From NCBI GenBank assembly GCA_964019135.1, contig OZ025255.1, positions 5,642,001 to 5,706,000 of the forward strand: a DNA stretch of 64,000 nucleotides, given 5' to 3'. The stretch's first letter is position 1. Every line of letters begins with the position of its first letter. The notes beneath the pieces were generated by a model. That model did no database searches, was not told the origin of the DNA, and was given only the letters and a program-made list of their open reading frames with translations. The DNA is from Arenicola marina. Its lineage: Eukaryota; Annelida; Polychaeta; Arenicolidae. Below, piece by piece: positions 34,405 to 47,400 of this stretch. Both the position numbers and the translations under genes were made by a program.

Positions 34405-34843
34405 GTACTGTTACAATGGGAGCTCACCCTCTGAGGCTTCAGCACTGTTGCCATGGAATCTCACCCTCTGTGGCCTCAGTACTCTTACCATGGAAGCTCA
34501 CCCCTCTGTGGTTTCAGTACTGTTACCATGGGAGCTCACCCCTCTGTGGTCTCAGTACTGTTGCCATGGGAGCTCACCCTCTGTGGCTTCAATACTGTTG
34601 CCATGGGAGCTCACCCTCTGTGGCTTTAATTCTGTTGCCATGGGCGCTCACCCTCTCTGGTCTCAGTACTGTTACCATGGGAGCCTACCCTCTGTAGCCT
34701 CAGTACTGTTACCATGGGAGCTCACCCTCTGAGGCTTCAGCACTGTTGCCATGGGAGCTCACCCTCTGAGGCTTCAGCACGGTTGCCATGGGAGCCTACC
34801 CTCTGAGGCTTCAGCACTGTTGCCATGGGAGCTCACCCTCTAG
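34405..34843. repeat. 37-bp minisatellite, about 12 copies, more uniform towards the right
   Basis: Units carry TGTTGCCATGGGAGCTCACC then CTCTGTGGCTTCAGTAC, with TTACC or TTGCC and GTGG or GAGG alternatives. Left copies differ more (AATGGGAG, GGAATCTC); the last four are nearly identical. Diverged partial copies may extend left to about 34340. Confidence 0.92.
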
Positions 34844-35037
34844 AGATTCCACCTACCGTCTGTAAAGCATTATAAACTTTGCAGCCGTGAAGAGCAAACT
34901 CCGCGGGGACCGTCTTCCCCTAGCGGAAAAACGCCGCATTATAACCATGTACCGGTTTCCCCACACTACGGACTACTTCCGGTCGCTTCTGGGGGGAGGG
35001 GGCGAAACTTCCGCACCTCCCGTCCCCGACGAGGGGC

Positions 35038-35237
35038 NNNNNNNNNNNNNNNNNNNNNNNNNNNNNNNNNNNNNNNNNNNNNNNNNNNNNNNNNNNNNNN
35101 NNNNNNNNNNNNNNNNNNNNNNNNNNNNNNNNNNNNNNNNNNNNNNNNNNNNNNNNNNNNNNNNNNNNNNNNNNNNNNNNNNNNNNNNNNNNNNNNNNNN
35201 NNNNNNNNNNNNNNNNNNNNNNNNNNNNNNNNNNNNN
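35038..35237. other. Assembly gap of 200 N
   Basis: Exactly 200 undetermined bases, a conventional placeholder length, so the real distance is unknown. A 22-bp array starts 33 bases after it. Any reading frame crossing it is meaningless. Confidence 0.99.
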
Positions 35238-35270
35238 ATAGGGCGCTATGTTCACACGAGCCAGGCAGCA

Positions 35271-36980
35271 GGTACCGGGGTAACAGGGCCAGGGTACCGG
35301 GGTAACAGGGCCAGGGTACCGGGGTAACAGGGCCAGGGTACCGGGGTAGCAGGGCCAGGGTACCGGGGTAGCAGGGCCAGGGTACCGGGGTAGCAGAGCC
35401 AGGGTACCGGGGTAGCAGGGCCAGGGTACCGGGCTAGCAGGGCCAGGGTACCGGGGTAGCAGAGCCAGGGTACCGGGGTAGCAGGGCCAGGGTACCGGGG
35501 TAGCAGGGCCAGGGTACCGGGGTAGCAGGGCCAGGGTACCGGGGTAGCAGGGCCAGGGTACCGGGCTAGCAGGGCCAGGGTACCGGGGTAGCAGAGCCAG
35601 GGTACCGGGGTAGCAGGGCCAGGGTACCGGGGTAGCAGGGCCAGGGTACCGGGGTAACAGGGCCAGGGTACCGGGGTAGCAGGGCCAGGGTACCGGGGTA
35701 GCAGGGACAGGATACCGGGGTAACAGGGCCAGGGTACCGGGGTAGCAGGGCCAGGGTACCGGGGTAGCAGGGCCAGGATACCTGGGTAACAGGGCCAGGG
35801 TACCGGGGTAGCAGGGCCAGGGTACCGGGGTAGCAGGGACAGGATACCTGGGTAACAGGGCCAGGGTACCGGGGTAGCAGGGCCAGGGTACCGGGGTAGC
35901 AGGGACAGGATACCGGGGTAGCAGGGCCAGGGTACCGGGGTAGCAGGGCCAGGGTACCGGGGTAGCAGGGACAGGATACCTGGGTAACAGGGCCAGGGTA
36001 CCGGGGTAGCAGGGCCAGGGCTAGCCGGGGTAGCAGGGCCAGGGTACCGGGGTAGCAGGGCCAGGGTACCGGGGTAGCAGGGACAGGATACCTGGGTAAC
36101 AGGGCCAGGGTACCGGGGTAGCAGGGACAGGATACCTGGGTAACAGGGCCAGGGTACCGGGGTAGCAGGGCCAGGGTACCGGGGTAGCAGGGCCAGGGTA
36201 CCGGGGTAGCAGAGCCAGGGTACCGGGGTAGCAGGGCCAGGGTACCGGGGTAGCAGGGACAGGATACCTGGGTAACAGGGCCAGGGTACCGGGGTAGCAG
36301 AGCCAGGGTACCGGGGTAGCAGGGCCAGGGTACCGGGGTAGCAGGGACAGGATACCGGGGTAGCAGGGACAGGATACCTGGGTAACAGGGCCAGGGTACC
36401 GGGGTAGCAGGGCCAGGGTACCGGGGTAGCAGGGCCAGGGTACCGGGGTAGCAGGGCCAGGGTACCGGGGTAGCAGGGACAGGATACCTGGGTAACAGGG
36501 CCAGGGTACCGGGGTAGCAGGGCCAGGGTACCGGGGTAGCAGGGCCAGGGTACCGGGGTAGCAGAGCCAGGGTACCGGGGTAGCAGGGCCAGGGTACCGG
36601 GCTAGCAGGGCCAGGGTACCGGGGTAGCAGAGCCAGGGTACCGGGGTAGCAGGGCCAGGGTACCGGGGTAGCAGGGACAGGATACCGGGGTAGCAGGGCC
36701 AGGGTACCGGGGTAGCAGGGCCAGGGTACCGGGGTAGCAGGGACAGGATACCTGGGTAACAGGGCCAGGGTACCGGGGTAGCAGGGCCAGGGTACCGGGG
36801 TAGCAGGGACAGGATACCGGGGTAGCAGGGCCAGGGTACCGGGGTAGCAGGGACAGGATACCTGGGTAACAGGGCCAGGGTACCGGGGTAGCAGGGCCAG
36901 GGCTAGCCGGGGTAGCAGGGCCAGGGTACCGGGGTAGCAGGGACAGGATACCTGGGTAACAGGGCCATGGTACCGGGGGG
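35271..36980. repeat. 22-bp minisatellite, about 78 copies
   Basis: The main unit is GGTACCGGGGTAGCAGGGCC plus AG. Variants include GTAACAGGG, GCAGAGCC, GGCTAGCAGG, and a linked pair, GCAGGGACAGGATACC followed by TGGGTAACAGGG. The pair recurs at many places, showing block duplication. Since 22 leaves remainder 1 modulo 3, the 489-codon reverse frame is an artefact of repetition. Confidence 0.96.
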
Positions 36981-37529
36981 CCAGGCCACACCAGTTTCCG
37001 GCCACAAACACCACGACAGCTAGGCACGACGGCATGGATGGCGACAGGCGGGTACGAGTGCGTCATTCAGACATTTCGTACTCGACCTTGTAACAACGTC
37101 ACTTGCTCATGTTGTCGGCGAAAGTATTCAACCGGTCGGTTTATTGGGTGCTTCTCCTTCCAACACCCCCCGCCCCCACCTCCGCCCCACCTACACCACT
37201 GTGTTGTCTGATACCAGTTGGATGACAGAACATAGTCCTTATGTTGCACCGGAAGACTTGGGTTGATTCATGGCTGGCCGGCCCCGTCCAGCCGGGGCGA
37301 TCACTTCACGTCGCCGGGTGGTAGGGAGATGTAACCAGGGCCACCGCTGCCCCCCCCCCCCGGGCTGGACGCACAGGGCACCCTCCCGACAGACGCCCGC
37401 ATGGACCGCAAGTGTGGGCAGGAGGAAAAGAGGGTAAGGATGCAGGGGGGCTGGGTCCGGCGCCCAGGTCACCTCTTATAATTACCAAAGCCACTCAAGC
37501 GCGATGGGCAGCATCGCAGCACTCACCCT

Positions 37530-38110
37530 CAGCGCCCGCCCCCCCCCCCCCCCGTCTCCGCCCCTACCTTACCTCCACCCCCGTCACTTTGCCTTACACG
37601 CCCGGCCGCCGTACTATACCCTCCCCTTCCAGTCCCCCTGCACATCGCCCCCCACCCAACCCCCCACCTCACCCTACACACCCCTCCCAATCACACCCTT
37701 TCAATTTATTTATTGCCACGATCCAAAATTATTTCATGTCTTCTCGTGTATCAGTTTTCAAGTCTGTCCCAACCCGTGCATACATGTTACTTATACCCCC
37801 GCCCCCCCCCACCCCGCCCTCCACCCATATACAGGTCACTGTTTGCCCCCCCCCACCCATCTCCCCGTTCATCCCCTACCCTGCCGATTGCCCCTACTGT
37901 TCGCCACCCCCACCCCCACCCCCCAGCCTCTCGCGTCCAGCCATGGGTTATTATTTATCAGTACCTATCTGGTATTCTGTGACGGGCTGTGACTTATGTA
38001 CGTGACCTGTAATAGATCTCCTATCTTCCACCTGACACCCCCCCCACCCCGCCTTGCCGTCCTCCCTACATACTATACAGCCACCCCCGCCCCCCCTGGC
38101 CGTTCTCCCA
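37530..38110. other. Strand-asymmetric C-rich tract
   Basis: Long runs of C broken by CACC and TCCC units dominate the forward strand, so the reverse strand is G-run rich and could form G-quadruplexes. The Pro-rich forward open frames here (160-197 codons) look compositional. Confidence 0.55.
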
Positions 38111-40063
38111 CACTACACACAAGCAATACGTCCCCCCCTAAAAAAACTCACTACAGCTAGCTTTTGCCGATTTGTTGTGTGAAAAAGGCCCTGGCCACAA
38201 AGGGCGCTAGGCGGTAGGGCGAGGCGGCCTGACAGCAGTAGGCTCCGGGGTGAGTGGCCCCACTTCGCCATGACGTCTGCCTCACTGGTGACAAGGATCT
38301 GACGGGGTGGAGGGGGGAGGGGAGGGGGTGGATGGAAGGAGCCGACCCCCACATCCGCCCGACCCCCGACCAGCCCTGCTCAGTCGTGAAGACCTTATAG
38401 AAAAGGTGATTTTCTCTGTGTCGCCTTTCTCAAGTGCTTCACATGCAATGCCCACCTGGTTACTTGGTTGGGGTTGGAGTATATTCGGTGGAGGGCGCCC
38501 CACACCCCTCCCCATCCCATTACCTACCCCCACCACGGCACAATGCATTGTTCACCCCCCCCCCCCACTCCTTCCCACCCCATTACCTACCCCCACCTCT
38601 CACAAAACATCGTCCACCCCCTCCTCCCCATCGTATGACCCACCCCCACCGCCTGCCGACCCCACTGCCCTAACGATAACTCCCCCGAGCCAGAGCGGTG
38701 GGAACAACTCTATTGAGAACAGCCAAATGGCAGTATTAGACAGGGTTGCCCCCCTAGCGCCATGGCGAATGGCAGGGTATTGACAAGGTGCGGGTGGATG
38801 AGTGCCTCCCCCACCCCACCCCGGGGACCGGGGCTGCTAGAGGGGGCGGGGTGCCCACGCCCGCACTTGGCTTGTTTATCAAACAGCCCTGGGTACTTAC
38901 GTCCTCCCTCGCGGGCCAAGTCCCTCCACACCTAACTAAACAGTTCAACAATAGTACGAAGGGGCTGCGCAAAAAAGTGTGGCCCCTGCACGCCTCTGGT
39001 GTGTCACTGCTGGCAATGGGAGGGCAGACCCCAATCACGGCCGCTAATTACCAAGGCTTTAATCAGGGGGACATCACAGCCCCGGGCCCTACAAGAGACG
39101 CCCCTCCCCTCTCCCTCCGCCCCGCCACCCCGCCAACCCTGCCCTTACCATATCGCTCTCAGCCACAACTCAGTCCACCGCTATTCCGCTGCCGTTATAT
39201 CTCGGCCGGGGGGGGGGGGGTGGGGGGGGGGTGAGCTCTGGCCGCTGATTGATACATACGCTGTGTCACTGCTGCTCAGGTCATAGAAAGTGCTATAAGA
39301 GACAAATAAAACCGTGTTTCACAGATAAAATACCACTTTATCCCGGGTGTTTAGAGCTGTGAATGAAGGAGGGTGCTGTTAACTGGGGGGCCACACGCTG
39401 CCTGGCTCACGGAGCCGATGGCGTCGGGGGGGGGGTGGGGGCGGCGGGTAGATGGTTAGGGGCGGGGGCGCTCCACTTGAGTAAGGTTGTAAAAGTTCTC
39501 CGGGGCTGAAAGAAGCGCCAATAAAAACGTCCCAATTGAAACATGAGAGACTGCCCGGCGGAGGGCGGGTGGACGGGTGGATGAATGAGGGGGCGGGGAT
39601 GGCCGAATGGCCAGCTCCACGCCCAGCCATCACTCTCCCACCCCTATAGATGTCCAGTGGTATCCGTGTAGCTGTGGTTCCGTGGCTGGGTGTGTAACTT
39701 ACCTCTATATCTGTGGGTCGCTGGAGGATGTGTTGCCGTCAGGGTTTAACCGGTGAGTCCCGATGTGTCTGTGTGCCGTTGGGGGCCGTGGTAACCACTA
39801 CTACATGGGTAACTCCAGCTGACTTGTATATGCAATAATCCCTGAGTGTTGTGGGCCCCACCGGCTACTCGGACGTGTTATAACCTCATGGGACACGTTG
39901 CCAGTACAACACCTCAAGCACCCTCTCAAGGAAGGGTGAGGGTGAGGGGGGAGGTGGGAAGGTGGGGGGTGGCGTCAATCAGTCACTCAGTCTCTGGCGC
40001 CCGTCTCGATGTGCTGGGATAAGTATCACACCGACCCGGCCGTGCTCCTTCCCGACAGCGCCT

Positions 40064-40135
40064 CGCTCTCTCTCTCTCTCTCTACCCCCACCGCTCGCCC
40101 TCTCCCTCTCCCTCTCCCCCCCCGCTCCCTCCGAC
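40064..40135. repeat. CT-rich simple repeat
   Basis: A (CT)n run near 40065-40081 is followed by CCCTCTCCCTCTCC-type hexamers to about 40120. This is simple-sequence DNA. Confidence 0.8.
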
Positions 40136-40323
40136 CTCTGCCAGCAGCCGAGCGGCCTAGTATCATTGGGCAGTCCGGAGTCACTTAACAGGATGGCCCG
40201 GGGGTCTCCGCCCCGACTCTGGAATCCGGACTCCACCGTCTGTCGGAGTGTTGTTAGGCGGTGGCTGGTCGTTGAGTAGTCACTCAGCCTGGCCCCTGGC
40301 TGCAGCCCGGAGCCCGTACAGCG

Positions 40324-40332
40324 GTAAGTTAT
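40324..40332 (+). promoter_or_regulatory. Possible 5' splice donor of an unidentified exon
   Basis: GCG then GTAAGTTAT matches a good donor on the forward strand. The 300 bases before it are CT-rich then GC-rich, as in some 5' untranslated first exons. No downstream coding exon is recognised, so this may be chance. Confidence 0.15.
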
Positions 40333-40348
40333 AGCGGGACGCCAGCCG

Positions 40349-40383
40349 CTGTGGCTGTGGCTGTGGCTGTGGCGGTGGCTGCA
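40349..40383. repeat. GCTGTG hexanucleotide microsatellite
   Basis: About five to six copies of GCTGTG, with GGCGGTGGCTG at the right edge. Confidence 0.85.
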
Positions 40384-43300
40384 GTACGCCACCACACCAG
40401 GCTAGGCAGATAGAGTGAAGACTTGCTTGCGGCGACTGGTACAGCAGGGGTAACACTGGGAGTTGCGGCAGCCCACACCAACACACAACACTTCCACACG
40501 GTCCCCGACTCCTTGAAGCAGTCAGTCGTCAGGCAAAGCAAGCGATGGTGAAAGCAAGCGCCAAGCCCTGGTCCTCTATGTCAAACTTGTGGCCGGCCAA
40601 ACGTTGAGGGCGAGGCTGCAGCTTGCAGCGCTTGCCGACACTTTTATAACGCCTCACCTGCCCATCATAGCCGGTTATTATAATCCGTGTGTGTATCTAC
40701 TACGATAGAGGGAGAGAGAGCAAGACGTGAGGGCGTGAGGCGCCAACCGTCGCCCCCGGGTATGGAGGGAGTGGGGGTGGGGATGGGGGGTACCGCTGGG
40801 GGGGCCCCCATGGACAGGCGCGCGGGTACCCACCGTCAGCCGCGGCGCCCAGCGCGAAGCTCCTAACTAGCCAATCACAGGTCGCCCTGGTAGGATCTGC
40901 TGCCTCACGGGGCCAACGCTGTAGCGTGTTGAACGGGGGGCTTTCTGTGACCACCCCCACCCCCCACCCCACGCCTCTCGTGTCAGTCACACTACCTCCC
41001 CACCCGAAGTTATACACATAACTCTTAGATCTACAATAACTTCTCGATGTAACAAACGCGTGAGAAAATCGATTAAAACTTGTGATTCTGGAATAATGAT
41101 TTTTCTCTGATCCGGCATAGGAGTGAAAAACTATACCTCTTTCTTCCCTCCTACTTTCTCCGTATCCACCCTCCCTCCTCCGCCATCGCCAACCCACAGC
41201 TCGTAAGGTGGGGGGGGGGGGGGGGGGGTGCGTGGTCGCCCGGTTCTCGAGTCCCGCCCCCAGTACGCCCCGATGAGCCGTCAATCCTCCGCCCCACAGC
41301 TGTCAATCAAACTTTCAAACTCAATCAATCCTGACGCCAGGGCCCGCGTCAGTCGTCCGGAAACCAGACGGAGCGGGTCGTGATGCCAGCAACTGAGACT
41401 GTTATAAACGTTTATCAACGTTTACAGTGGCGGGATAGCAGTTACACCACCCAGTACTTGACTTGGCGTGAGTCTCAGTGTCTGATTAATTTCCATTCGT
41501 ACGAGGAATTAATAGAGTAGGCCAGTAGTAGACAGCCACCCCCGTCACACGGCCAAACCACCACTCTATTAACATCACCCCACCACCACAATCCCACCCT
41601 TATCACCCTTAAACCGCCACCCCAACACCAATATCCCCACCCCTACCCCACCCCCACCGCAAGGAACCAGTCTACGTCTCAGTGTCATTGGACACGCTTC
41701 CGTCTCACGACAAACCTGTCTCATCCACTCGACGCTACAGGGGAGCACTGACACATAAACGCAGAGTTAGGACAAGTAAATCCAATATAAATATCTACAT
41801 GTTACTGTTATTCCGATATCAATTAGTACTAATGGCTGAAAAACAATATATAGGTACATAGTTCAAAGGCGCATTCAAGATTTTGAAATGGGGCATGGGA
41901 CTCCATATTGGATGAGTCGAGCAATGTTTCCGAACAGCTTGGGGGAAGTTAAAGCTGAAAAGACCAAGCTTACACGTGACACGTGTGATGAAAACTGTCC
42001 AATAAGTCAGCATGGTCTTCGCTAAACAGGCAAACGGGACGGGCGATGATGGGGGGGAGGGGCATCATATTCGCCAGTGTAATTATTTATAAGTCTGCAT
42101 AACCAGGACATTAGCAGCGTTAGCCAATCAGCGACCGCTCCTGTAACCTTTAAACCAATGACGGGCCTCCACACATGTCCTTCAGCCCGCCTGAAGTACG
42201 CGGCAACCAATCAGCAGGCTCGTTACATATGGCATTGTCTCCATACATTCTAACATGTGGAAACTTGTGGATCGCTTTCTTCACACTACTGTACATAATC
42301 CAATGTCTGCACAGTTATAGTATGGTGTCCAGATTGCATAAACTAAAAGAGCATGCTGCACGCTGCCTGTCTGTTACGGCCGTGCCAGAAATACATCACA
42401 GATTTAAATCTCAGCAGATCAGACTTACAAGATACATATAACACGCTTTACTGTCGACGAGGACGAAGAACAGGAAACAAGAAACTTGACTGGTTTAATT
42501 CGCCATTTGCAGAAAAAAGCGTCATTTTGAACCGCGGGACGCTAAATTCCTGTATGTTTCTAATTTCTTGTTAACCTTGATATATGACATATTACGCACC
42601 ACGCAACTGCGTTGAACTCACCATTTCGGTTCTGAATGAAATGAAATAAATAAATTCGCTCCTGATTCTCTTCCGGCCTAATGACATATGGCACTAATTG
42701 TCGAAACTCTTACTAATAAAGCAAGAACAATTAAAGATTTAAATTCAGTACTAAATTTATTTGCTTCCAGAGGCCATGCATATACATTGCTTAGGGTGAC
42801 ATCAAATAGATTATTTGCAAAATTATTGTTGTTTGTATTTAGAAACGCTTTGGTGCATAAGGTGTGGGATAATTTGACTGAAAGAAGAACGTGATATTCT
42901 CGCCGTCGCCACTGGGCCCGCATTTGATTTTTGAATAATACAAGATATCTTGTCGATGTAAAGTTGCGTCAAGTGTCTCACTCGAAATAAATGTCTGACT
43001 AATATTGCTGCATTAAAACACGCTGCAAAGATGACTTTTTTCCAATTGGCCCTGGCGGCTGTTGTGGGTCACACCCTACATATTAAAACCATGTCAAACA
43101 TGCTTCATATTTTGCAGACTTTGACGTTCAGACTCTTTAAGGTTGTGATGTCTTCATCATCTCTCCCCTGTAGAGGTTGTGTTTCTGTGATAGATGGTCC
43201 TCGGCCACAGATTGTTGTCAACCCACCCCGCTATTTTTACGCACTTCATCATTTGAGAGACCTACGTCTTAATTTCAAACAGGGGCTAAAGAGCGGCTAT

Positions 43301-44090
43301 AGACGAATCTTTGTCTCCCGTGTATGCCGTGCCGAAAGTAAAATATGAGGGATCTAATTTTTTGTTAGCTTTCCTTTGTATTCATTTTATCTGCGATGGT
43401 CGGTGATATTTTTCTACTTAAATATAGAAGGCCGCTGGTTTTCTGTCTGCCCAGTGTGGTGTGGTGTGGCTGTCGCCACCCCCCCCCCCCCCCACCCACC
43501 CACCCAGACCCGCCCAGCCCCGCGCTAGCAGCTCCCGGTTTATGTGAACACATATTTTTGGCTGTCGAATAACACAGCGCGCTAGGGCGCCTCCTGTTTC
43601 GGGTCCGTAGCTGAAAGCACTTTACACAATGGCAGTCAACAGCCGACTGACCCGCAAAGGTCGCCCGCTTGTCGCGAAACGGTTGCAATGCCCTCCCAAA
43701 ACTAACAAGTAGTTTTCTTCGGCAAACTTTGGCAAATAAAATAGATACCTCGGACCCTTCCCCGGGCATGAAGGTACACTTCCATCGCGGTCTGGGCCGG
43801 ATAGAAAACTAGTCCCCCCTGACAAATGCCCACATTTTCACACCCGATCTTCTGTCAACACAGCCGAGCCGGCGTCCCTCTCCGCGCGGTGGCGCTCCGA
43901 AATGTCGTACCCTGGCGGCCGACCAGGTAACCCAAGACTGGTGCTCTATACAAGACCAGCGAGTAGATCCCAATCTAAATAAGACATTTAACTGAGGCGA
44001 TACGGCCTAAAGGCGAGGGCGGAGGGCGACGGGCAGGTCCCGCGTAACTTAGCGGCGGGCCCGCCGGTGGCATGCATGCGCAGGCGGGTT

Positions 44091-44407
44091 GGCCGCAGAC
44101 CCGGGGCCGCAGACCCGGGGCCACAGACCCGGGGCCGCAGACACGGGGCCACAGACCTGGCCCTGGGGGTGATAGGTAGGTGTATATCCATGGGGGCTTG
44201 CGCAACCCGTGCCGTGTGCTGGGCCGCAGACCCGGGGCCACAGACCCGGGGCCGCAGACCCGGGGCCGCAGACCCGGGGCCACAGACCCGGGGCCACAGA
44301 CCCGGGGCCGCAGACCCGGGGCCGCAGACACGGGGCCACAGACCTGGCCCTGGGGGTGATAGGTAGGTGTATATCCATGGGGGCTTGCGCAACCCGTGCC
44401 GTGTGCT
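44091..44407. repeat. Two 14-bp arrays, each followed by the same 60-bp segment
   Basis: GGCCGCAGACCCGG and GGCCACAGACCCGG units repeat five times at 44091-44160 and nine times at 44222-44347. Each array ends in the variants GACACGG then GACCTGG and is followed by an identical segment of about 60 bases starting CCCTGGGGGTGATAGGTAGG (44161-44220 and 44348-44407). The array plus segment was duplicated as one block, then gained or lost units. Confidence 0.93.
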
Positions 44408-47400
44408 ACCTGTGGCGGGGATGGTGAGGCGGGGCCCCCACTGGTACCGCCGCGCATGCCCACAGCGCCACCGTGGGAAATATATTAACCAGACAAATAC
44501 AGTTTGGTTTGGTTCGGCCAGCGTGTCGTTGTCGTTGGTGTCACGGATCCGACAGTCCGGCTCTGAGACTCAATCTGGATCCGACGCTGGCTTAGCCGGA
44601 CAGGGACTCCGGCACCCAAGCGCGGAGAATCCAAGATGTTGAAAGGTTGGGTCGGGGGTTGGGTGTGGGGGGGCGTTGTCGGGCATATTCGGTGGGGTGA
44701 GTTTTTTCCTAAAAACGACTCAGGAAAGTGGAGTGGCTCACACCAAACACTTAACCCGTGCAACACTACCCTCCACCTCCCCCTCCCCCTCCCCCTCCCC
44801 CTTGGATCCCATCCTACCTGGCCGCAAGCCCTCCCGTTCTAACCCCTGGTTACCCAACATAAGCGGCGGATCCAGGTGGCGGGGGGGGCACATGGGGCAC
44901 GTGCCCCCCTTTCCCTCGAAAATAGGAAAAAACAGGCACGTGTCATCACAGTTACTATTCTTTCTGTACAATCTCACCTGCACCACCCCACCCGGTCACC
45001 AGCTTTTCTCTGGATAGTGCCCCCCCCCCCCCACCCCCTCTCCTTTCGTAAATTCCTGGATCCACAGAATATAGTGGGAAAGTATGTCTTGCTTGACATC
45101 CGGTCGCGTGGTTGAAAGTTACGTGCACTACGTCACGGGTTTGTGTGTACGGTCCACTTCTTTATTGCATACTTTTATAAATGCTGAGCAATAGATTTTA
45201 GTGCCATTAACGTATAAACTTTGCGATACTCAGGGCATATACTATTACAATGCTGGGTCCTGACATGATTTTGGTGAGGAAACGATGTTTGAATCGTTTT
45301 AACACATAATGTGACACATCAGTGACAGGCGCCATGTTGTCTTCATGACGCTTTGGGAAAACATGGATCTACAATCATATAATAATAAAACGTTTACTAG
45401 AATTCCTGAGGGAAGCTTACTGGGGCGCTCAGCTTTCTTATGGAATGCCGTGAGATCATGACAGAGTAAAACTTAGAACTCAGAGATGGATCAGGCCGGG
45501 ATCATCGTGTCGTCTGCTCTAATAAAAAGCGCGGGAATCCTTCCATCAGTGGCATGGGGCGACACTGTTACAATCGTTTAAATTATCCGTATTGTGCACC
45601 AAAACAGGCGTACAGCAACATTCATTTCATTTCATTTCAGTCGCATTCAGATCCTAAATATGAGTAGAAGGCTAATGCGAGAATTTTCGGTTTCATAGAA
45701 GCCAAGCAAGTCAAAGCACCTGCTACACTGTCACTCTTAAATGGATGGCGTGCTAAGAAATCAGGTAACACGTACAACAGGAGAAAAATAAAATTAAAAA
45801 AACGTATTGGCAAGAAAAAAATAGATACAGACGAGATAGGTGGAATTTAATTTTTGTTTGTTGGGTGAAAGTCCGGAAATAAGAGCTGTAATGTTTGTGT
45901 TTAAAGCTGCGTGGACGGCGGGGGTGACAGGCAAGCCCCGGGGTACGCAGTCGCCTTGACGACAGACACCCCAGCGAGAATAGCGCTGGCAGCCACACGA
46001 AGGCATCCACACGAAGGGCTCTGCCTTAGCGGTGGAGGCGCCGGAAAGGGTGCCGAGGGTGAGCCGGGGGGGGGGGGGGGGGGGGGCAGCCGCAGTTACT
46101 TACATATGAGGCCAGTGAGAAAGTGGTTGGGCATGCCGCGGCCTGGGAACTCGTTGATTAGACGGCAGCGGTGTGAATGATGACTTTCCCCTGTGTAATT
46201 TGTGTGACAAGGGCCAACAAATTGTCACATGCGCCCATTATGACAGGTGATGTATGTGTTGTGTGTGTGTTATATCTGCCTCAGTCGGCGTCTTGTTTTT
46301 ATACCTGGGGTATGATTAAAGGTTACCTCACTGTCACCTTGTCATAATGCAAAGGAAGCGAATATTACCCACGGCAGTTAAAGCGGTATCCGCGTCTGTC
46401 GATAGATGGCGCTTGCTGCTGACCTCGCCGTATTTGCCGCGGGGCTGTCATGCGATCTGCTGAGTCACCCAACATACTCCGCATCTTCTCTAAAGTTACG
46501 TAGCTCAAGTTTTCGTTTCAGTGATTGAATTGTTAAAATCTCGGTCTGAAGTATAATGCCTTCTCTTATCGTCTTCTTGAACAACTTTGAAAGTTATCAA
46601 CGGTCAAATCTGTACATTTTTATTGCGTACTCCTTGCGGGTAGAGATTTATGGAAGAAGTAAAATAGGGCCTGGGGGGCAACGTACCTCATGGTTTGACA
46701 GAGCTATCAACGGGTTGGTGATAGAGACAAATAAGAAGAATGTGTTTTAGTAATAGGTTACGGGTATTTATTTCATGAAATCGCTAAAATCGCATTAAAC
46801 AAAGTTGCCAAACTGAGATCCTGTCTGTTTATTTCAAAGAGCATTGTATGTAAGCGCCATTTGCAAATTATTCGTGATCGATGTCACAAGATTGACAGGT
46901 GAGCTTTAATAATGTATATTCGGCATATCTGTCGTCGCGGGGTGTACTTTTATTCATGGTTAAGTTCTACCGTTGAGTTCCAGCCAATGAAAAGCCGAAT
47001 CTCAGTATAAAGAGTTCTCCTTCTCTTTAAATTCAGATAGGAAGTTATACATTTCGCTCAGAATATGACTCCCCCTACCATTCGACCCCGGGATTCCACC
47101 ACTAACCCTCTCATATAAGCGGGTAAACAAGAGATAATACTGGGAGCCTACAGCGGGTGTCAAACGTAATCTAATCGCGATTTGCATTGAAAGCTTACAT
47201 CTTTAAATTAAATTGGCGAGTTCGTTTCGGGCGCCATTTTGGCGCTCTTAAGAGGACTCTTAACGATTGTCTCCATAAAAAAAACATGATTGGAGTCATA
47301 ATCGCAGCTATTTATATTAGCGATGATCACGCGCTCTTGTGACACAGTAGGTGTCATTTGCGGTTTGAATATAATTAGAGTATCGCCTGTTGATTGGTCA

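Larger units (their letters stand above)
36981..44090. other. Single-copy DNA with long C-rich stretches, no gene recognised
   Basis: About 7 kb with no recognisable domain, RNA gene or transposon. The forward strand is C-rich with CCCCACC and CCCCCC runs from about 37530 to 38110 and 38500 to 38680, and there are poly-G or poly-C runs near 39206, 41209 and 43480. Open frames up to about 195 codons (for example minus strand 40700-41284) are unfamiliar and partly low-complexity. A possible first-exon donor near 40324 is listed separately. Confidence 0.5.

Noticed and set aside
35566-37035. A 489-codon reverse frame, Pro/Tyr/Leu-rich and collagen-like at first sight
   Set aside because: It is the 22-bp repeat. 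There is no Gly-X-Y pattern, and the frame drifts between copies.
40700-41284. A 194-codon reverse frame as a candidate gene
   Set aside because: The translation is Pro/Arg/Gly-rich with no recognisable domain, and it crosses a poly-G/poly-C run where length errors are common.
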